DNA from: Sphingobacteruim zhuxiongii
GTDB lineage: Bacteria; Bacteroidota; Bacteroidia; Sphingobacteriales; Sphingobacteriaceae
DNA: 64,000 nucleotides
Assembly: GCF_009557615.1 (NCBI RefSeq)
Contig: NZ_CP045652.1
Span: 2,728,001 to 2,792,000 of the forward strand
Direction of reading: 5' to 3'
The notes below the pieces were generated by a model, which saw only the letters and a program-made list of their open reading frames with translations, was not told the DNA's origin and did not search any database. Below are positions 17,734 to 26,815 of this stretch, in pieces (within the stretch, counting starts at the first letter, position 1; the number at the start of each line of letters is the position of its first letter). Position numbers and translations under genes: made by a program.

Positions 17734-18408
17734 TTGGGTAATATCGCAGATAAGTATCAACCCATAACCTTACCTCAAATGGAATTAAAAGAAATTAAGG
17801 AGTACCTAAGCAATTGGGCGAATCTTTTAAATAAGAAAGATGGCATCAAAAATCTTATTGATGTATTAGGAAAATTTAATCATTTCGATTTCTCGATTGA
17901 TAAACAACTTCAGCAAGAAGCTGAATATGTTCATGTTTATCCAGGGATTTCCGCGGATCATAAAGACATCAAGTTTTTTGTGATTTTGGATCTTTTTGAT
18001 AAAGCTGGTTTTAAAGACAACATCAATAGCCATTTACATATTTGCAGTCCGATGTCACTGTCGAATCAGGATCAATTAGGGGAATCTATTGAAGATAAGA
18101 AAGCAAGAAAGCGCATTAAAAGATGGCAGAAGAATCCTAAAAGATACCTCATTCGAAAATCCGCGTTAAAACACAATCTAGTTAGGTGTTTCAATGTTCC
18201 GGTGAATGATCTTATTACTGAAAATAACAGAGCATATTTCGCCATTAAAAAGGCAAAAGACAATAAGCAGGTTGATTATGAACTCGATTTAATCCTTAAG
18301 AATCTATCTACTGATCAGCTGGAGGAGTCAACGGAAAGCTATGATACAGTACGTCTAGTGCCTCCCTATCCACCAAGCATGGAAAATTATTTCCTGTTAG
18401 ACAACTAA
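17734..18408 (+). CDS. Unknown soluble protein, first of signalling module
   Basis: 224 residues from TTG 17734; an ATG at 17779 gives a 209-residue alternative. There is no signal peptide or membrane span. It has a helical N-terminal part (ELKEIKEYLSNWANLL), a central alpha/beta stretch with KFFVILDLFDKAGF, a basic segment KARKRIKRWQKNPKRYLIRK, and a short Pro-rich tail VPPYPPSMENYFLLDN-like. I do not recognise the family. It lies 9 bp upstream of a membrane-protein gene, a histidine kinase and a LuxR-type regulator in the same direction, so it is probably part of that signalling unit. Confidence 0.55.
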   Translation: MGNIADKYQPITLPQMELKEIKEYLSNWANLLNKKDGIKNLIDVLGKFNHFDFSIDKQLQQEAEYVHVYPGISADHKDIKFFVILDLFDKAGFKDNINSHLHICSPMSLSNQDQLGESIEDKKARKRIKRWQKNPKRYLIRKSALKHNLVRCFNVPVNDLITENNRAYFAIKKAKDNKQVDYELDLILKNLSTDQLEESTESYDTVRLVPPYPPSMENYFLLDN

Positions 18409-18417
18409 GGATACTTA

Positions 18418-19062
18418 ATGATTGGAATTTTAGATGGTATGACCTGGCTAGTGCCCATAATATTAATTTTGGGCATTACAGGAATTATTCGTTATAAAAA
18501 ACTGGAATTACCTTATCAAAAACTCATTTTTTTATACTTGCTGTTGGCCTTAGCTGCCGATTTAGGAAGTAGGTTCTGGTCCTCTATATTCAAGGAAAAC
18601 CTTGGTTTCATTACCGGATTCGCTATGATAGAAATCATTCTATTTAGCTTTATCTACTATATTATTTTATTACCAAATTACAAGTGGATTGGTTTAAGCC
18701 TTTCTGGACTATTGGTTGTGTACATGTTGTATGACTTACTTTTTGATTTCCAAAGTCATTTCAACCTATTCCAAACCTACACTCGAAGCTTTGGCTCCGC
18801 TTTTATCTGCTTAAGTGGTATTCTGTACGCTTTAGATATTATCAAGAAGGGCCGTCCAAATTCATTACCTTTAAGATTAAATGCCATTTTTATCTTCTAC
18901 TTTGGCCTAGCCTTCATCATGTATTTACCGATCAATTTTATTATCAATGCACCTAGCGAAATCAGCATTATCTTATGGAGTTTCTTTTTAATTTTAGTCA
19001 TTACCTATTACGGATTACTGATCCAGCACCTGTGGCGTTATGGGAAAAGCAAGAAACCTTAG
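18418..19062 (+). CDS. Multispan membrane protein of signalling module
   Basis: 214 residues with about six or seven hydrophobic spans, starting WLVPIILILGITGIIRYK and ending FFLILVITYYGLLIQHLW. There is no known catalytic motif. It starts 9 bp after the unknown 224-residue gene, and its 3' end overlaps the kinase gene by about 31 bp if the kinase starts at GTG 19032. A sensory input role for the kinase is plausible from this coupling but is inference only. Confidence 0.6.
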   Translation: MIGILDGMTWLVPIILILGITGIIRYKKLELPYQKLIFLYLLLALAADLGSRFWSSIFKENLGFITGFAMIEIILFSFIYYIILLPNYKWIGLSLSGLLVVYMLYDLLFDFQSHFNLFQTYTRSFGSAFICLSGILYALDIIKKGRPNSLPLRLNAIFIFYFGLAFIMYLPINFIINAPSEISIILWSFFLILVITYYGLLIQHLWRYGKSKKP

Positions 19063-19778
19063 CCCTCTGGTTTATCGCAATTATCATTTTTGTTGGCCTA
19101 CTATTATCGGTTTCTTTATTTGTTATTTACAAGGGAATCCAAAGCAAATTTCAACAAAAACTCCGCGATCAGCGGATAAAACACGAACATGAAGTAGACC
19201 TTCGCGAGGCTACCTTATTTAACCAGGAAAAAGAACGTAAGCGCTTTGCTCAAGATCTCCATGATGCCATTATTGGAAAGCTCACCATTTTGAGAATATC
19301 CATTCCGCTAGGGATCAGCCAAGAACAGATGGACAGTTATTTGCAAGATTGCATAGATAGTTCCAGGCAATTGTCCCATGATTTGTATCCTCCCTTATTA
19401 AATGAAACTGAATTGACGGATCAATTATGTAGTCAGATAAATCGCTATAAATTACAGTTCAACATAGCGTTGACCCATGATAAAAGATGCGCTGAAGATT
19501 TCCATAGCGCGGTTAAATTACATATTCTACGTATTGTTCAAGAACTTTGCACAAATACGATAAAACATGCTCACGCTACGCAAATAGACTTCCATTTAAG
19601 ACTAACGAGTAATGGTCTATGTATAAAATACAGCGACAATGGATTAGGAATGAAAGATAATAGTATCAAAGGTATTGGGCTTAAAAGCATACATGATCGC
19701 ATCCTTCAAATCGGAGGGTTATTGAAAATAAGGAATGTTAACAAAGGATTTAGCTGTTTAATTGTACTCAAAAAATGA
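19032..19778 (+). CDS. NarX/LiaS-type sensor histidine kinase
   Basis: The GTG at 19032 was chosen because the preceding 19 codons of the longer frame (from ATG 18975) only overlap the membrane-protein gene; this gives 248 residues. One membrane span, LWFIAIIIFVGLLLSVSLFV, is followed by a coiled linker. The HisKA_3 box is ERKRFAQDLHDAIIGKL with the phospho-His in DLHD. The HATPase has QELCTNTIKHAHA (N box) and SDNGLGMKD (G box). It has no periplasmic sensor of its own, which fits reliance on the neighbouring membrane protein. It overlaps the regulator gene by 4 bp. Confidence 0.88.
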   Translation: MALWEKQETLALWFIAIIIFVGLLLSVSLFVIYKGIQSKFQQKLRDQRIKHEHEVDLREATLFNQEKERKRFAQDLHDAIIGKLTILRISIPLGISQEQMDSYLQDCIDSSRQLSHDLYPPLLNETELTDQLCSQINRYKLQFNIALTHDKRCAEDFHSAVKLHILRIVQELCTNTIKHAHATQIDFHLRLTSNGLCIKYSDNGLGMKDNSIKGIGLKSIHDRILQIGGLLKIRNVNKGFSCLIVLKK

Positions 19779-20470
19779 AAGACTTAATATGTGTTGGATT
19801 AGTTGATGATGATTTTTTAATTGTTGACTTATTAAAAAGATTTTTGGAGCAACAGGATAATATCCAAGTAGATTTTGCAGTTATTTCAGCTCAAAACGCT
19901 ATTGAGCTTTTGGAGCAATGCAAACAAGTACCCGATCTTTTATTGATCGATCTAAAAATGGAAGGCATGGATGGGATTGCTTTTTGTCAATATTTAAAGG
20001 AGCATTTTCCTAGCATCGCTACCATTATTGTATCCTCCCATTATCAGGATCATTTCCTAGGATACATGATGAAATTGGGTGCTGCCGCTTTTGTTGCGAA
20101 GGGCTTATCTCCGACCTTGCTCCTACGAGTTATCGAAGAAGTTCACCGAAATGGATTTTATTTACTCCCTGAGCAAGTGCAATTACTTCGTGAGCAGCTT
20201 CCAAGTTCTCTGCCTGCACCCAGCTTAAACCCAGAGAATCTATCACAAAGAGAAATAGAGGTGCTGAAACTTATTGCGGAACAAAAAACAGCTAAAGAAA
20301 TCGCAGAAACCTTATTTATAACCGCACGTACTGTGGAAGGCCATAAAAACAATCTTTTCGTAAAAACTGGAACAAAAAATATTGCCGGTTTAGTCTTATA
20401 CGCCATCCAAAAAAAGATCATCGACCCGAATGAAATCTTTCTGAATAACCCTTTAGGTAATAATACCTAA
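19775..20470 (+). CDS. NarL/LuxR-family response regulator
   Basis: 231 residues. The receiver domain shows VDDDFLIVDLL acidic pocket, the phospho-Asp in LLLIDLKMEGMDG, a switch Ser in IVSSH and Lys in VAKG. The C-terminal LuxR helix-turn-helix is LSQREIEVLKLIAEQKTAKE to ARTVEGHKNNLFVK. It is coupled to the kinase by a 4-bp overlap. The P47-like gene starts 89 bp downstream in the same direction, making it a natural target or operon partner. Confidence 0.92.
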   Translation: MKDLICVGLVDDDFLIVDLLKRFLEQQDNIQVDFAVISAQNAIELLEQCKQVPDLLLIDLKMEGMDGIAFCQYLKEHFPSIATIIVSSHYQDHFLGYMMKLGAAAFVAKGLSPTLLLRVIEEVHRNGFYLLPEQVQLLREQLPSSLPAPSLNPENLSQREIEVLKLIAEQKTAKEIAETLFITARTVEGHKNNLFVKTGTKNIAGLVLYAIQKKIIDPNEIFLNNPLGNNT

Positions 20471-20559
20471 TTATGCAAAACAGGTAATTCCTTCCTAAAA
20501 AGCTGCTCCACATTTGATGAACTTTGGTTATGAAATCTCATTTCTAATCAAACAAAATC

Positions 20560-22383
20560 ATGAGCGAGACACAATCAAACCTATCGAACAAAAACTACGG
20601 CTATCATATGGTCGTATCGACTACCGGCATTGCATTGGATGCGAGAATGAAGGAATGGTTAGCCAATCTTCATCTGAAACCTTTTACACAGGCATTCTTA
20701 AGCACCACGGAACGCCAGCAACCCATTCTAACAGATTTTGATAAACTACAAGAAAAATTAAAATTTAATCCTTTTGAACTCCCTACAGATATTCCGATAA
20801 CTGATGAAAGAATCAAAAGACTTCAGGATCAGAACTTCAAGTTTGCTTTTCAAATCGAATTGGGATTACCCGATTTCCCTATATCTAATATTCCCCCAGT
20901 CATTGAATTAAATCAAGAAGGAACCAACGTTACCTATAATATGATTTGCAAGTCGTTTCATGTTATTGCCTTAGAACAAAATGACAAAGGGGAACTTCAA
21001 TGGATTTCCCTATCCCAAAGCCAGCAGTACAATTTATGGGTATTTCAATTCAAAGTAAATTTAGATTTAAGGTCAGCTTCGATTGATAGTCATTTTGATG
21101 ATCTGCCAGAAAAAACAAAAGCGGCAATTAAAAACTATGGCAAAGATTTATTCAGTATACAACAGCTATTTTTAGACCTAAATGTTGCCCATTTAAGCCA
21201 GGAACCTAAAATTGACGGCTTAGACCCGAATTCTATGGCCTACCGTTACCTAAAAGAAATCTTCATTAAATGCTACATTAATGAGCTCGCTAGTAATGGT
21301 GGCATCATGCTGGGTTTTGCCGCACTTGGACAGAAATCGCCTAGGATATCAGAATCATTTGTACCAACAGATCTAAATTTTGTTGTCTCGGCCCATAAAG
21401 ATAGAAACGGTAATCCTAGTAATCTGTACAAAGCGTATACGCTAAATTACCTATTGATGAGCAAAGGTAGTTTAATGCCTTATGGAAGACCTTTCTCATG
21501 GAACTGGGTCGAACAAGAGAAAATTGGACAATATGCAGGGGTAGTTTCCATCAATAAGGAAGTCTTTAGAGATTACTTAAATCAGGTTTTTTCATCCAGC
21601 TTACCTAACATTCTTAAAACCCCTGACGTTTCCTTTAAGGCATATTGTCTAAGTGTTGAATTTGGCTATGGCATTAAACCAAATTACTCCCCCTATTCTT
21701 ATCAGTTACACGACTATAAACCTGATCAGATATTGACATTTAATTACCAATCTAATGATTCTGCCAAAGACTATAAATTTTGTGGGTATATCATTTGGGG
21801 TAACATTAAATGTGAATACAATGTAAACTCCGACGTGTTTCTGATTGGAAATACGATTCGATTAGAAACAATCATTACGGTATATCTGAATATCGGTATT
21901 GAGGGCGGAAGTGTGAAGGGTAACTTTTGCAAAACGAAGGTTGTGACAAATTATCAGATTGCTGTAGACAGCTATGGCCAAATCAGCTGCGATTGGGGGG
22001 ATGGCCCGAGAATTACGGATGAATCTGATAAAATTGAAATTGGCTTTTACACCAAATTGATAACTGCAGGTCAGATTACGAAAACGGTAAATGAAGTAAA
22101 ACAAGACGTTAAAAATTATGTGAATCGGTATATCCAAAACGATTCTTCACAAATATTAAAACTACTTAACGGAGGTAGTGCTTGGGTTTTTCCAGGCAGC
22201 AACACCTTTAGCTTTTTGAACGCCAAGTTCTCTGACAACCAAGATCTGGTCGCTAATGTCATCTACACCTCCACAGCGCTTAAGCCAGAACAAATCAAAA
22301 CTATCTTATCCGCCGTACGAAAAGACCCATCACTTCTGTATTCCCCGACACCGGAATTTATTTTATCGCTGGAAGGAAAATAA
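20560..22383 (+). CDS. Putative P47/TULIP-like protein
   Basis: 607 residues, with no signal peptide or membrane span. The start NYGYHMVVSTTGIALDARMK and the central TLNYLLMSKG, PFSWNWVEQEKIGQYAG and VSINKEVFRDYLNQ segments recall P47/OrfX-type TULIP proteins by eye: long beta meanders with an amphipathic helix forming a lipid-binding tube. In Clostridium, P47 and OrfX genes accompany neurotoxin genes, and related proteins occur in many bacteria with unknown roles. It is followed after 30 bp by the 1177-residue gene, so the two are probably co-expressed. The family call is from recalled patterns and needs a structure prediction to confirm. Confidence 0.45.
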   Translation: MSETQSNLSNKNYGYHMVVSTTGIALDARMKEWLANLHLKPFTQAFLSTTERQQPILTDFDKLQEKLKFNPFELPTDIPITDERIKRLQDQNFKFAFQIELGLPDFPISNIPPVIELNQEGTNVTYNMICKSFHVIALEQNDKGELQWISLSQSQQYNLWVFQFKVNLDLRSASIDSHFDDLPEKTKAAIKNYGKDLFSIQQLFLDLNVAHLSQEPKIDGLDPNSMAYRYLKEIFIKCYINELASNGGIMLGFAALGQKSPRISESFVPTDLNFVVSAHKDRNGNPSNLYKAYTLNYLLMSKGSLMPYGRPFSWNWVEQEKIGQYAGVVSINKEVFRDYLNQVFSSSLPNILKTPDVSFKAYCLSVEFGYGIKPNYSPYSYQLHDYKPDQILTFNYQSNDSAKDYKFCGYIIWGNIKCEYNVNSDVFLIGNTIRLETIITVYLNIGIEGGSVKGNFCKTKVVTNYQIAVDSYGQISCDWGDGPRITDESDKIEIGFYTKLITAGQITKTVNEVKQDVKNYVNRYIQNDSSQILKLLNGGSAWVFPGSNTFSFLNAKFSDNQDLVANVIYTSTALKPEQIKTILSAVRKDPSLLYSPTPEFILSLEGK

Positions 22384-22413
22384 CACAATAATCAATTTTT
22401 AAAAGACATAATC

Positions 22414-25400
22414 ATGGCAAGAAAGATAACCTACTCAACGGAAATGCTTTACAATTTCCGTCAATTAAGCCAAGTGGCACCCCAAAAAAAAGTACAAACT
22501 TTAGAAACTCATGATGGCAGATCCCTACTTTTCTCCATTGGTGAAGATGGTGGATTCTACATGACCGAGCAAGTAAACGGTGTTGCTGCAGGATGGAAAC
22601 AAAGCAATATCGCTAATACGATTTCCAACCAATTTGCGAATCAAGAATATAGTATAAAGGATTTTTTTGCTGCTCAAAATCTACAGAATGATCAGTTAAG
22701 CTTGGCTATCGTAGTACAATTTAATGGAAAGGACCAGCTTTTTGTTTCCAATGGCAGCACGTTGACGGGTCTAACTCAATTACACCACGGCCCAACTTGG
22801 ACGCCTTTAGCTTTTGATGATCCCAGTCACCTGCATATCCAACCCAATATTGAAAATCTATATGTTGCTGAGGCCAAGGATGGGCAATACCTTGTTGCAG
22901 ACATCTCGCAAGAGGAATTTACGCCCTCATCCCCTTTTATTAAACGATATTACATAGAGCAAAACCCGAAAGAAGGTGCACATTGGAAGGCAATGGTTAT
23001 TGGAGGAGACCTAGAACCTGGAGCGATCAGTAATTTAGGCCGTCGAAAAGGCGAATTAGTAGAAGGGATATTTACTTTAGGAACGATTCACGGTAAAACC
23101 GAGCTGCTTTACAGCCCGCTATACAATCCATTTAATCCAGAGGCTCCCCCGACAATTACACGCTTAACTGTCCCTAAAGGGGCAATTGCAATTACAGTCG
23201 TACAAAACGAACAGCATGAATCATCCTTATTTGTTGCCGCTGAGGGGTCCTTATATTATTTTAGTCCTGATAACCTGAAAGAGGGCGCCGAAGGCGAATT
23301 AATACTTAACAACGAGTTATTTCAGGGTGTAAAGAATTTAATAGGGTATTTCTCAGAAAACAAATATGTAGTATGGGGATTAAATCGAGCGAAAGAATTG
23401 TTTTATACTCAGGCAAGCGTTGATCAATCTTTAAACAGCAATTCTTGGTCTACCCCCATTCCAATTTATCATAACATCAATCACATTGCTCCATATGTTA
23501 CGCAGAAGGATGCAAGTAAAGCCTTTTTTTACACGGAGGATGATAAATTCTACAAACATGCTCAATCGCCCATTACTGGTCTATGGGATTCTCAACAAGT
23601 ATATGTTGAGGCCGCTATTCAAGAAAAAGCAAAGCAATTCTACAGTTATAGCACCCTTGTTCAACTCTTAGACGATGAAAAAACAATAAATCAAGAATCT
23701 AAGCTGTCAATTAAAGCGAGTACAAATTGTGTTGTATATATCAATGGCTCCTACTATGAACTCTCCGAAAATGCGATCTCGGTTTCTAGCAATAGCAAAG
23801 GGATACTACGGATTGTGCAACAAATAGATGATGTTTCTGGAGCGCAGCTGTATATCGACGATCATGCTGGCAATACGGTTTTAATTAACCCGATGGACAA
23901 ACCATTTCAAAAAATAGCCTTGTTGAATACTGAACAAGAGTTGAGAAATGCCACAATAAAAAATATAGATGGTAGCTCGGAAGCCTTAATTGCTGCTGAG
24001 ATTTCTTCCGATGATTTAAAGATTTTGGCAAGCACCAACAGCCTCTTAGCGGAAGCTTACAAAACGATGAGCGATGAGCATTATATTATGCAGCGACTCA
24101 ATAGTAAAATTAGATCCAACGATTTGCTACTGAACTATGGTAATACAATGTATTTGGAGGGATATGGTCAGACTATACTCTGCGAACTTGGGGATATCTT
24201 TAACTGGTTAAAATCAGGTATCAATTATATTATTGACGTCGTTAAAGATACGATAGCAGGCGTTTGGCGCTTAGTTATCCGTATCTCGGGTAAAGTATAC
24301 CAAGGTGTGTTAGACTGTATAGAGAAAGTCACCGCAGCATTGCAATGGATTTATGAGGTAGTAAAAACCGGTGTAACAAAACTTTTAAAGTTCTTACAAT
24401 ACCTATTTGCTGTCAAGGATATTAAGGTTACAAAAGCTATTTTCAAGCATTTAAGCAAATTATTTTTAGTAGAACAGGTTGATCAAATAAAACAAGTAAA
24501 GGTCTCCTTTGATTCGCAGATGCGTGAATTTATTAGTCGTATTAAGGACTGGGGTGGAATTGCAGATTGGTCAGCACTAGGCGATGCGGCACATGCTAAG
24601 ATGGACAATAATGCCAAGGCAAATCTAGAAGTATCTGCGCCAGGCGATTTATTACTATCGCATTTTGAGGAACATATACAGAACGTCAAAATCGTATCCT
24701 TCCAAGATTTAAAAACGCCAATTGAAGCACAGGGTCTCATGGATATATTATTTGAAGCACTTAAGAGAGAAGGGCAAGTATTAGACCAGGGACTTTTAGA
24801 GATTCAGGAGTTAATCCATGATTATGCAAATTTAACGCTGGCGGAAGTCTTAAAAAGAATCTTAAGTATTTTAGGGTCAACCGTACTTGAATCAACCCAG
24901 GTAATTATCGATGCACTGTTTGATTTATTAATTTACTTTATGAATTTCGCAATTGATGCACTTGACACTGAAATCCATATCCCTGTAGTGAGTGACATTC
25001 TCAACTATTTTAATATCCCTGATGCATCAATTCTAGACATTTTGGGATGGATTACAGCAATTCCGACGACAATACTTTATAAAACAATTAATCAACAAGC
25101 TCCTTTTAGCGATGATCAAGACACACAGAGAATCCTCAAAGCAAGTACATTTAAGGAGGTAGAAGCCCTTTTTAGAAACACGCAACAAGTTAGTAGTTTA
25201 TTGTTTAGCCCTAAGCAAACACCGTTACAAGCTGTTCATATCACAGGGAATCAAGAACAGGTTTACTTCGTTAATCCAGCAGCGCTATACACTTCGAACT
25301 TACCTAGTGCAACATTAAGTCCAAGATTTGTGGGTAATATATTTATATGTGGAAAGATATCTTGCGGCATATTAGGTGTCCTAAAAGCTATAACCGGAGC

Positions 25401-25947
25401 TGGAGAGGCATTTTTTCTCTCTACATGTAATCCATTCTCCCTGATTTACGGTGGTATTTCGACCCTACATTCCGGAATTGGTGTTGTAACCAACATTTTA
25501 GCTCCGCAAAACCCACTTAAACAGCCGATTATGAAAGTAATTAGCTATACCGCCTCGGGTTTAGATATCTTAAATACCATAATTTTCTTGGATAAATTTC
25601 AAGCTTTTTTCGCAGCGCCTGCAAATATTATGAAAAGCTTAATCTCTCAAGATGGTAGAGGAACCAAATCCATCATTAGTGCAATCTTGTGTATTCCTGC
25701 GCTTGCGGTATCATGCTATCATTTCTATGAAATATCCAAGATTCCAGCAAGCAAGTCTAGAAGTAATGCTATCATTGAAGAAACATCCTGCTTAACGGAT
25801 TATATAGCGAAAGTTGCCTATGCAGTTGCCGTAAATACACAGGAACCATTAACAAAAACCGTTGCTATTGCGTCATTTTCAACTTCGACAGTAGTTACTT
25901 CGGGATTACATATTGCAGAATCCATTATTGGGTATGATCATAGCTAA
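22414..25947 (+). CDS. Large propeller plus amphipathic-helix protein, unknown
   Basis: 1177 residues without an N-terminal signal. Residues 1 to about 390 carry repeating blade-like units (LFSIGEDGGFYMTEQ, LYVAEAKDGQYLVADI, LFVAAEGSLYYFSPDN, ELFYTQASVDQS with W..PIPI), suggesting a tectonin-like beta-propeller. A beta domain follows to about 510. From about 590 to 900 come long amphipathic or hydrophobic helices (FNWLKSGINYIIDVVKDTIA, LFDLLIYFMNFAIDAL, ILDILGWITAIPTTILYK). The last 200 residues are hydrophobic and Cys-rich (GNIFICGKISCGILG, LCIPALAVSCYHFYEI). This layout fits a binding head joined to a membrane-inserting body. No known toxin or enzyme motif was found. It is paired with the P47-like gene, 30 bp upstream. 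Confidence 0.5.
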   Translation: MARKITYSTEMLYNFRQLSQVAPQKKVQTLETHDGRSLLFSIGEDGGFYMTEQVNGVAAGWKQSNIANTISNQFANQEYSIKDFFAAQNLQNDQLSLAIVVQFNGKDQLFVSNGSTLTGLTQLHHGPTWTPLAFDDPSHLHIQPNIENLYVAEAKDGQYLVADISQEEFTPSSPFIKRYYIEQNPKEGAHWKAMVIGGDLEPGAISNLGRRKGELVEGIFTLGTIHGKTELLYSPLYNPFNPEAPPTITRLTVPKGAIAITVVQNEQHESSLFVAAEGSLYYFSPDNLKEGAEGELILNNELFQGVKNLIGYFSENKYVVWGLNRAKELFYTQASVDQSLNSNSWSTPIPIYHNINHIAPYVTQKDASKAFFYTEDDKFYKHAQSPITGLWDSQQVYVEAAIQEKAKQFYSYSTLVQLLDDEKTINQESKLSIKASTNCVVYINGSYYELSENAISVSSNSKGILRIVQQIDDVSGAQLYIDDHAGNTVLINPMDKPFQKIALLNTEQELRNATIKNIDGSSEALIAAEISSDDLKILASTNSLLAEAYKTMSDEHYIMQRLNSKIRSNDLLLNYGNTMYLEGYGQTILCELGDIFNWLKSGINYIIDVVKDTIAGVWRLVIRISGKVYQGVLDCIEKVTAALQWIYEVVKTGVTKLLKFLQYLFAVKDIKVTKAIFKHLSKLFLVEQVDQIKQVKVSFDSQMREFISRIKDWGGIADWSALGDAAHAKMDNNAKANLEVSAPGDLLLSHFEEHIQNVKIVSFQDLKTPIEAQGLMDILFEALKREGQVLDQGLLEIQELIHDYANLTLAEVLKRILSILGSTVLESTQVIIDALFDLLIYFMNFAIDALDTEIHIPVVSDILNYFNIPDASILDILGWITAIPTTILYKTINQQAPFSDDQDTQRILKASTFKEVEALFRNTQQVSSLLFSPKQTPLQAVHITGNQEQVYFVNPAALYTSNLPSATLSPRFVGNIFICGKISCGILGVLKAITGAGEAFFLSTCNPFSLIYGGISTLHSGIGVVTNILAPQNPLKQPIMKVISYTASGLDILNTIIFLDKFQAFFAAPANIMKSLISQDGRGTKSIISAILCIPALAVSCYHFYEISKIPASKSRSNAIIEETSCLTDYIAKVAYAVAVNTQEPLTKTVAIASFSTSTVVTSGLHIAESIIGYDHS

Positions 25948-26059
25948 GTAGAAGTTAGTTGTATGGATTAAATAACATCAATCGAGTATAGTTTAGTATT
26001 AAGCCCGATTTATAATATCAATTTGAAATTGATATTAGCCCTACGCATCGATGCTAAAC

Positions 26060-26096
26060 AAAAAAGAAGCTGTCCAATTAGACAGCTTCTTTTTTG
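26060..26096. terminator. Bidirectional terminator between convergent operons
   Basis: 15-bp stem AAAAAAGAAGCTGTC (26060-26074) and GACAGCTTCTTTTTT (26081-26095) with loop CAATTA and T-rich sequence beyond. It lies between the 1177-residue gene and the minus-strand DUF1080 gene and can serve both. Confidence 0.85.
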
Positions 26097-26135
26097 TTTT
26101 ATTCTTGAGTGATATCGATAGTGTTCGATATTAAT

Positions 26136-26804
26136 CTACTTCGATTTTAAAGATTTGACGCGAATATTTCTAAACTTCACGACTGTACCGTGGCCCAGAA
26201 ATGCAATATGTCCAGATTTATTTAATACTGCAGGCATATAACTGTCAGCAGACTTGCCTTTCAACGCTTCCGTCAGCTTTGTTCTTAAAATAACTTCGCC
26301 ATTAACTTTCACGGTAATTTCATCTCCATTTGCGATCACTTCTTCGGTATTCCACTCGCCTGGTTTTTTTAAAAACCCACGCTTTGCTGGCGCTATGCCG
26401 TATACAGATCCATGATATTGATACGCTTTTAGATCTTTATACTGCGGATCCTCATTGTCTAAGATTTGTAGCTCCATTCCTGAATACCCTTTATCATTAG
26501 AAACAATATCGTGTCGAATACCCAGTCCATTATTAGCACCTGGTGTTAATAAAAACTCAAAACGTAATATAAAATTATCAAAGGTTTGCTTAGTATACAG
26601 ATTACCACCCATTTCTTGAGTAGGTTTCATCACAATACATTGATCCTCCAATACGTATTCTTTTGTATTACCTTGCCATGCATCGAGGTTTTTCCCATCG
26701 AATAAATAAGTAAAACCTTTTTCTAATGGCTTTTGAGCGAATGCTTCCCCACCTAGTATAATGAGCATGCAAAGCGTCAATATTTTAAACTTAATTGCTT
26801 TCAT
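26136..26804 (-). CDS. DUF1080 (3-keto-disaccharide hydrolase) family protein
   Basis: 222 residues with a signal peptide (LCMLIILGGEAFAQ). The concanavalin-like fold shows FTYLFDGKNLDAWQG, NFILRFEFLLTPGANNGLGI and an EWNTEEVIANGDEITVKVNG strand pair, all typical of DUF1080. Family members hydrolyse 3-keto-glycosides or bind glycans in the periplasm. It lies 11 bp downstream of a secreted Gfo/Idh/MocA dehydrogenase, which could make the 3-keto substrate, and it closes the SusC/SusD operon. Confidence 0.85.
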   Translation of the reverse strand: MKAIKFKILTLCMLIILGGEAFAQKPLEKGFTYLFDGKNLDAWQGNTKEYVLEDQCIVMKPTQEMGGNLYTKQTFDNFILRFEFLLTPGANNGLGIRHDIVSNDKGYSGMELQILDNEDPQYKDLKAYQYHGSVYGIAPAKRGFLKKPGEWNTEEVIANGDEITVKVNGEVILRTKLTEALKGKSADSYMPAVLNKSGHIAFLGHGTVVKFRNIRVKSLKSK

Positions 26805-26815
26805 CTTTTTAGCTG

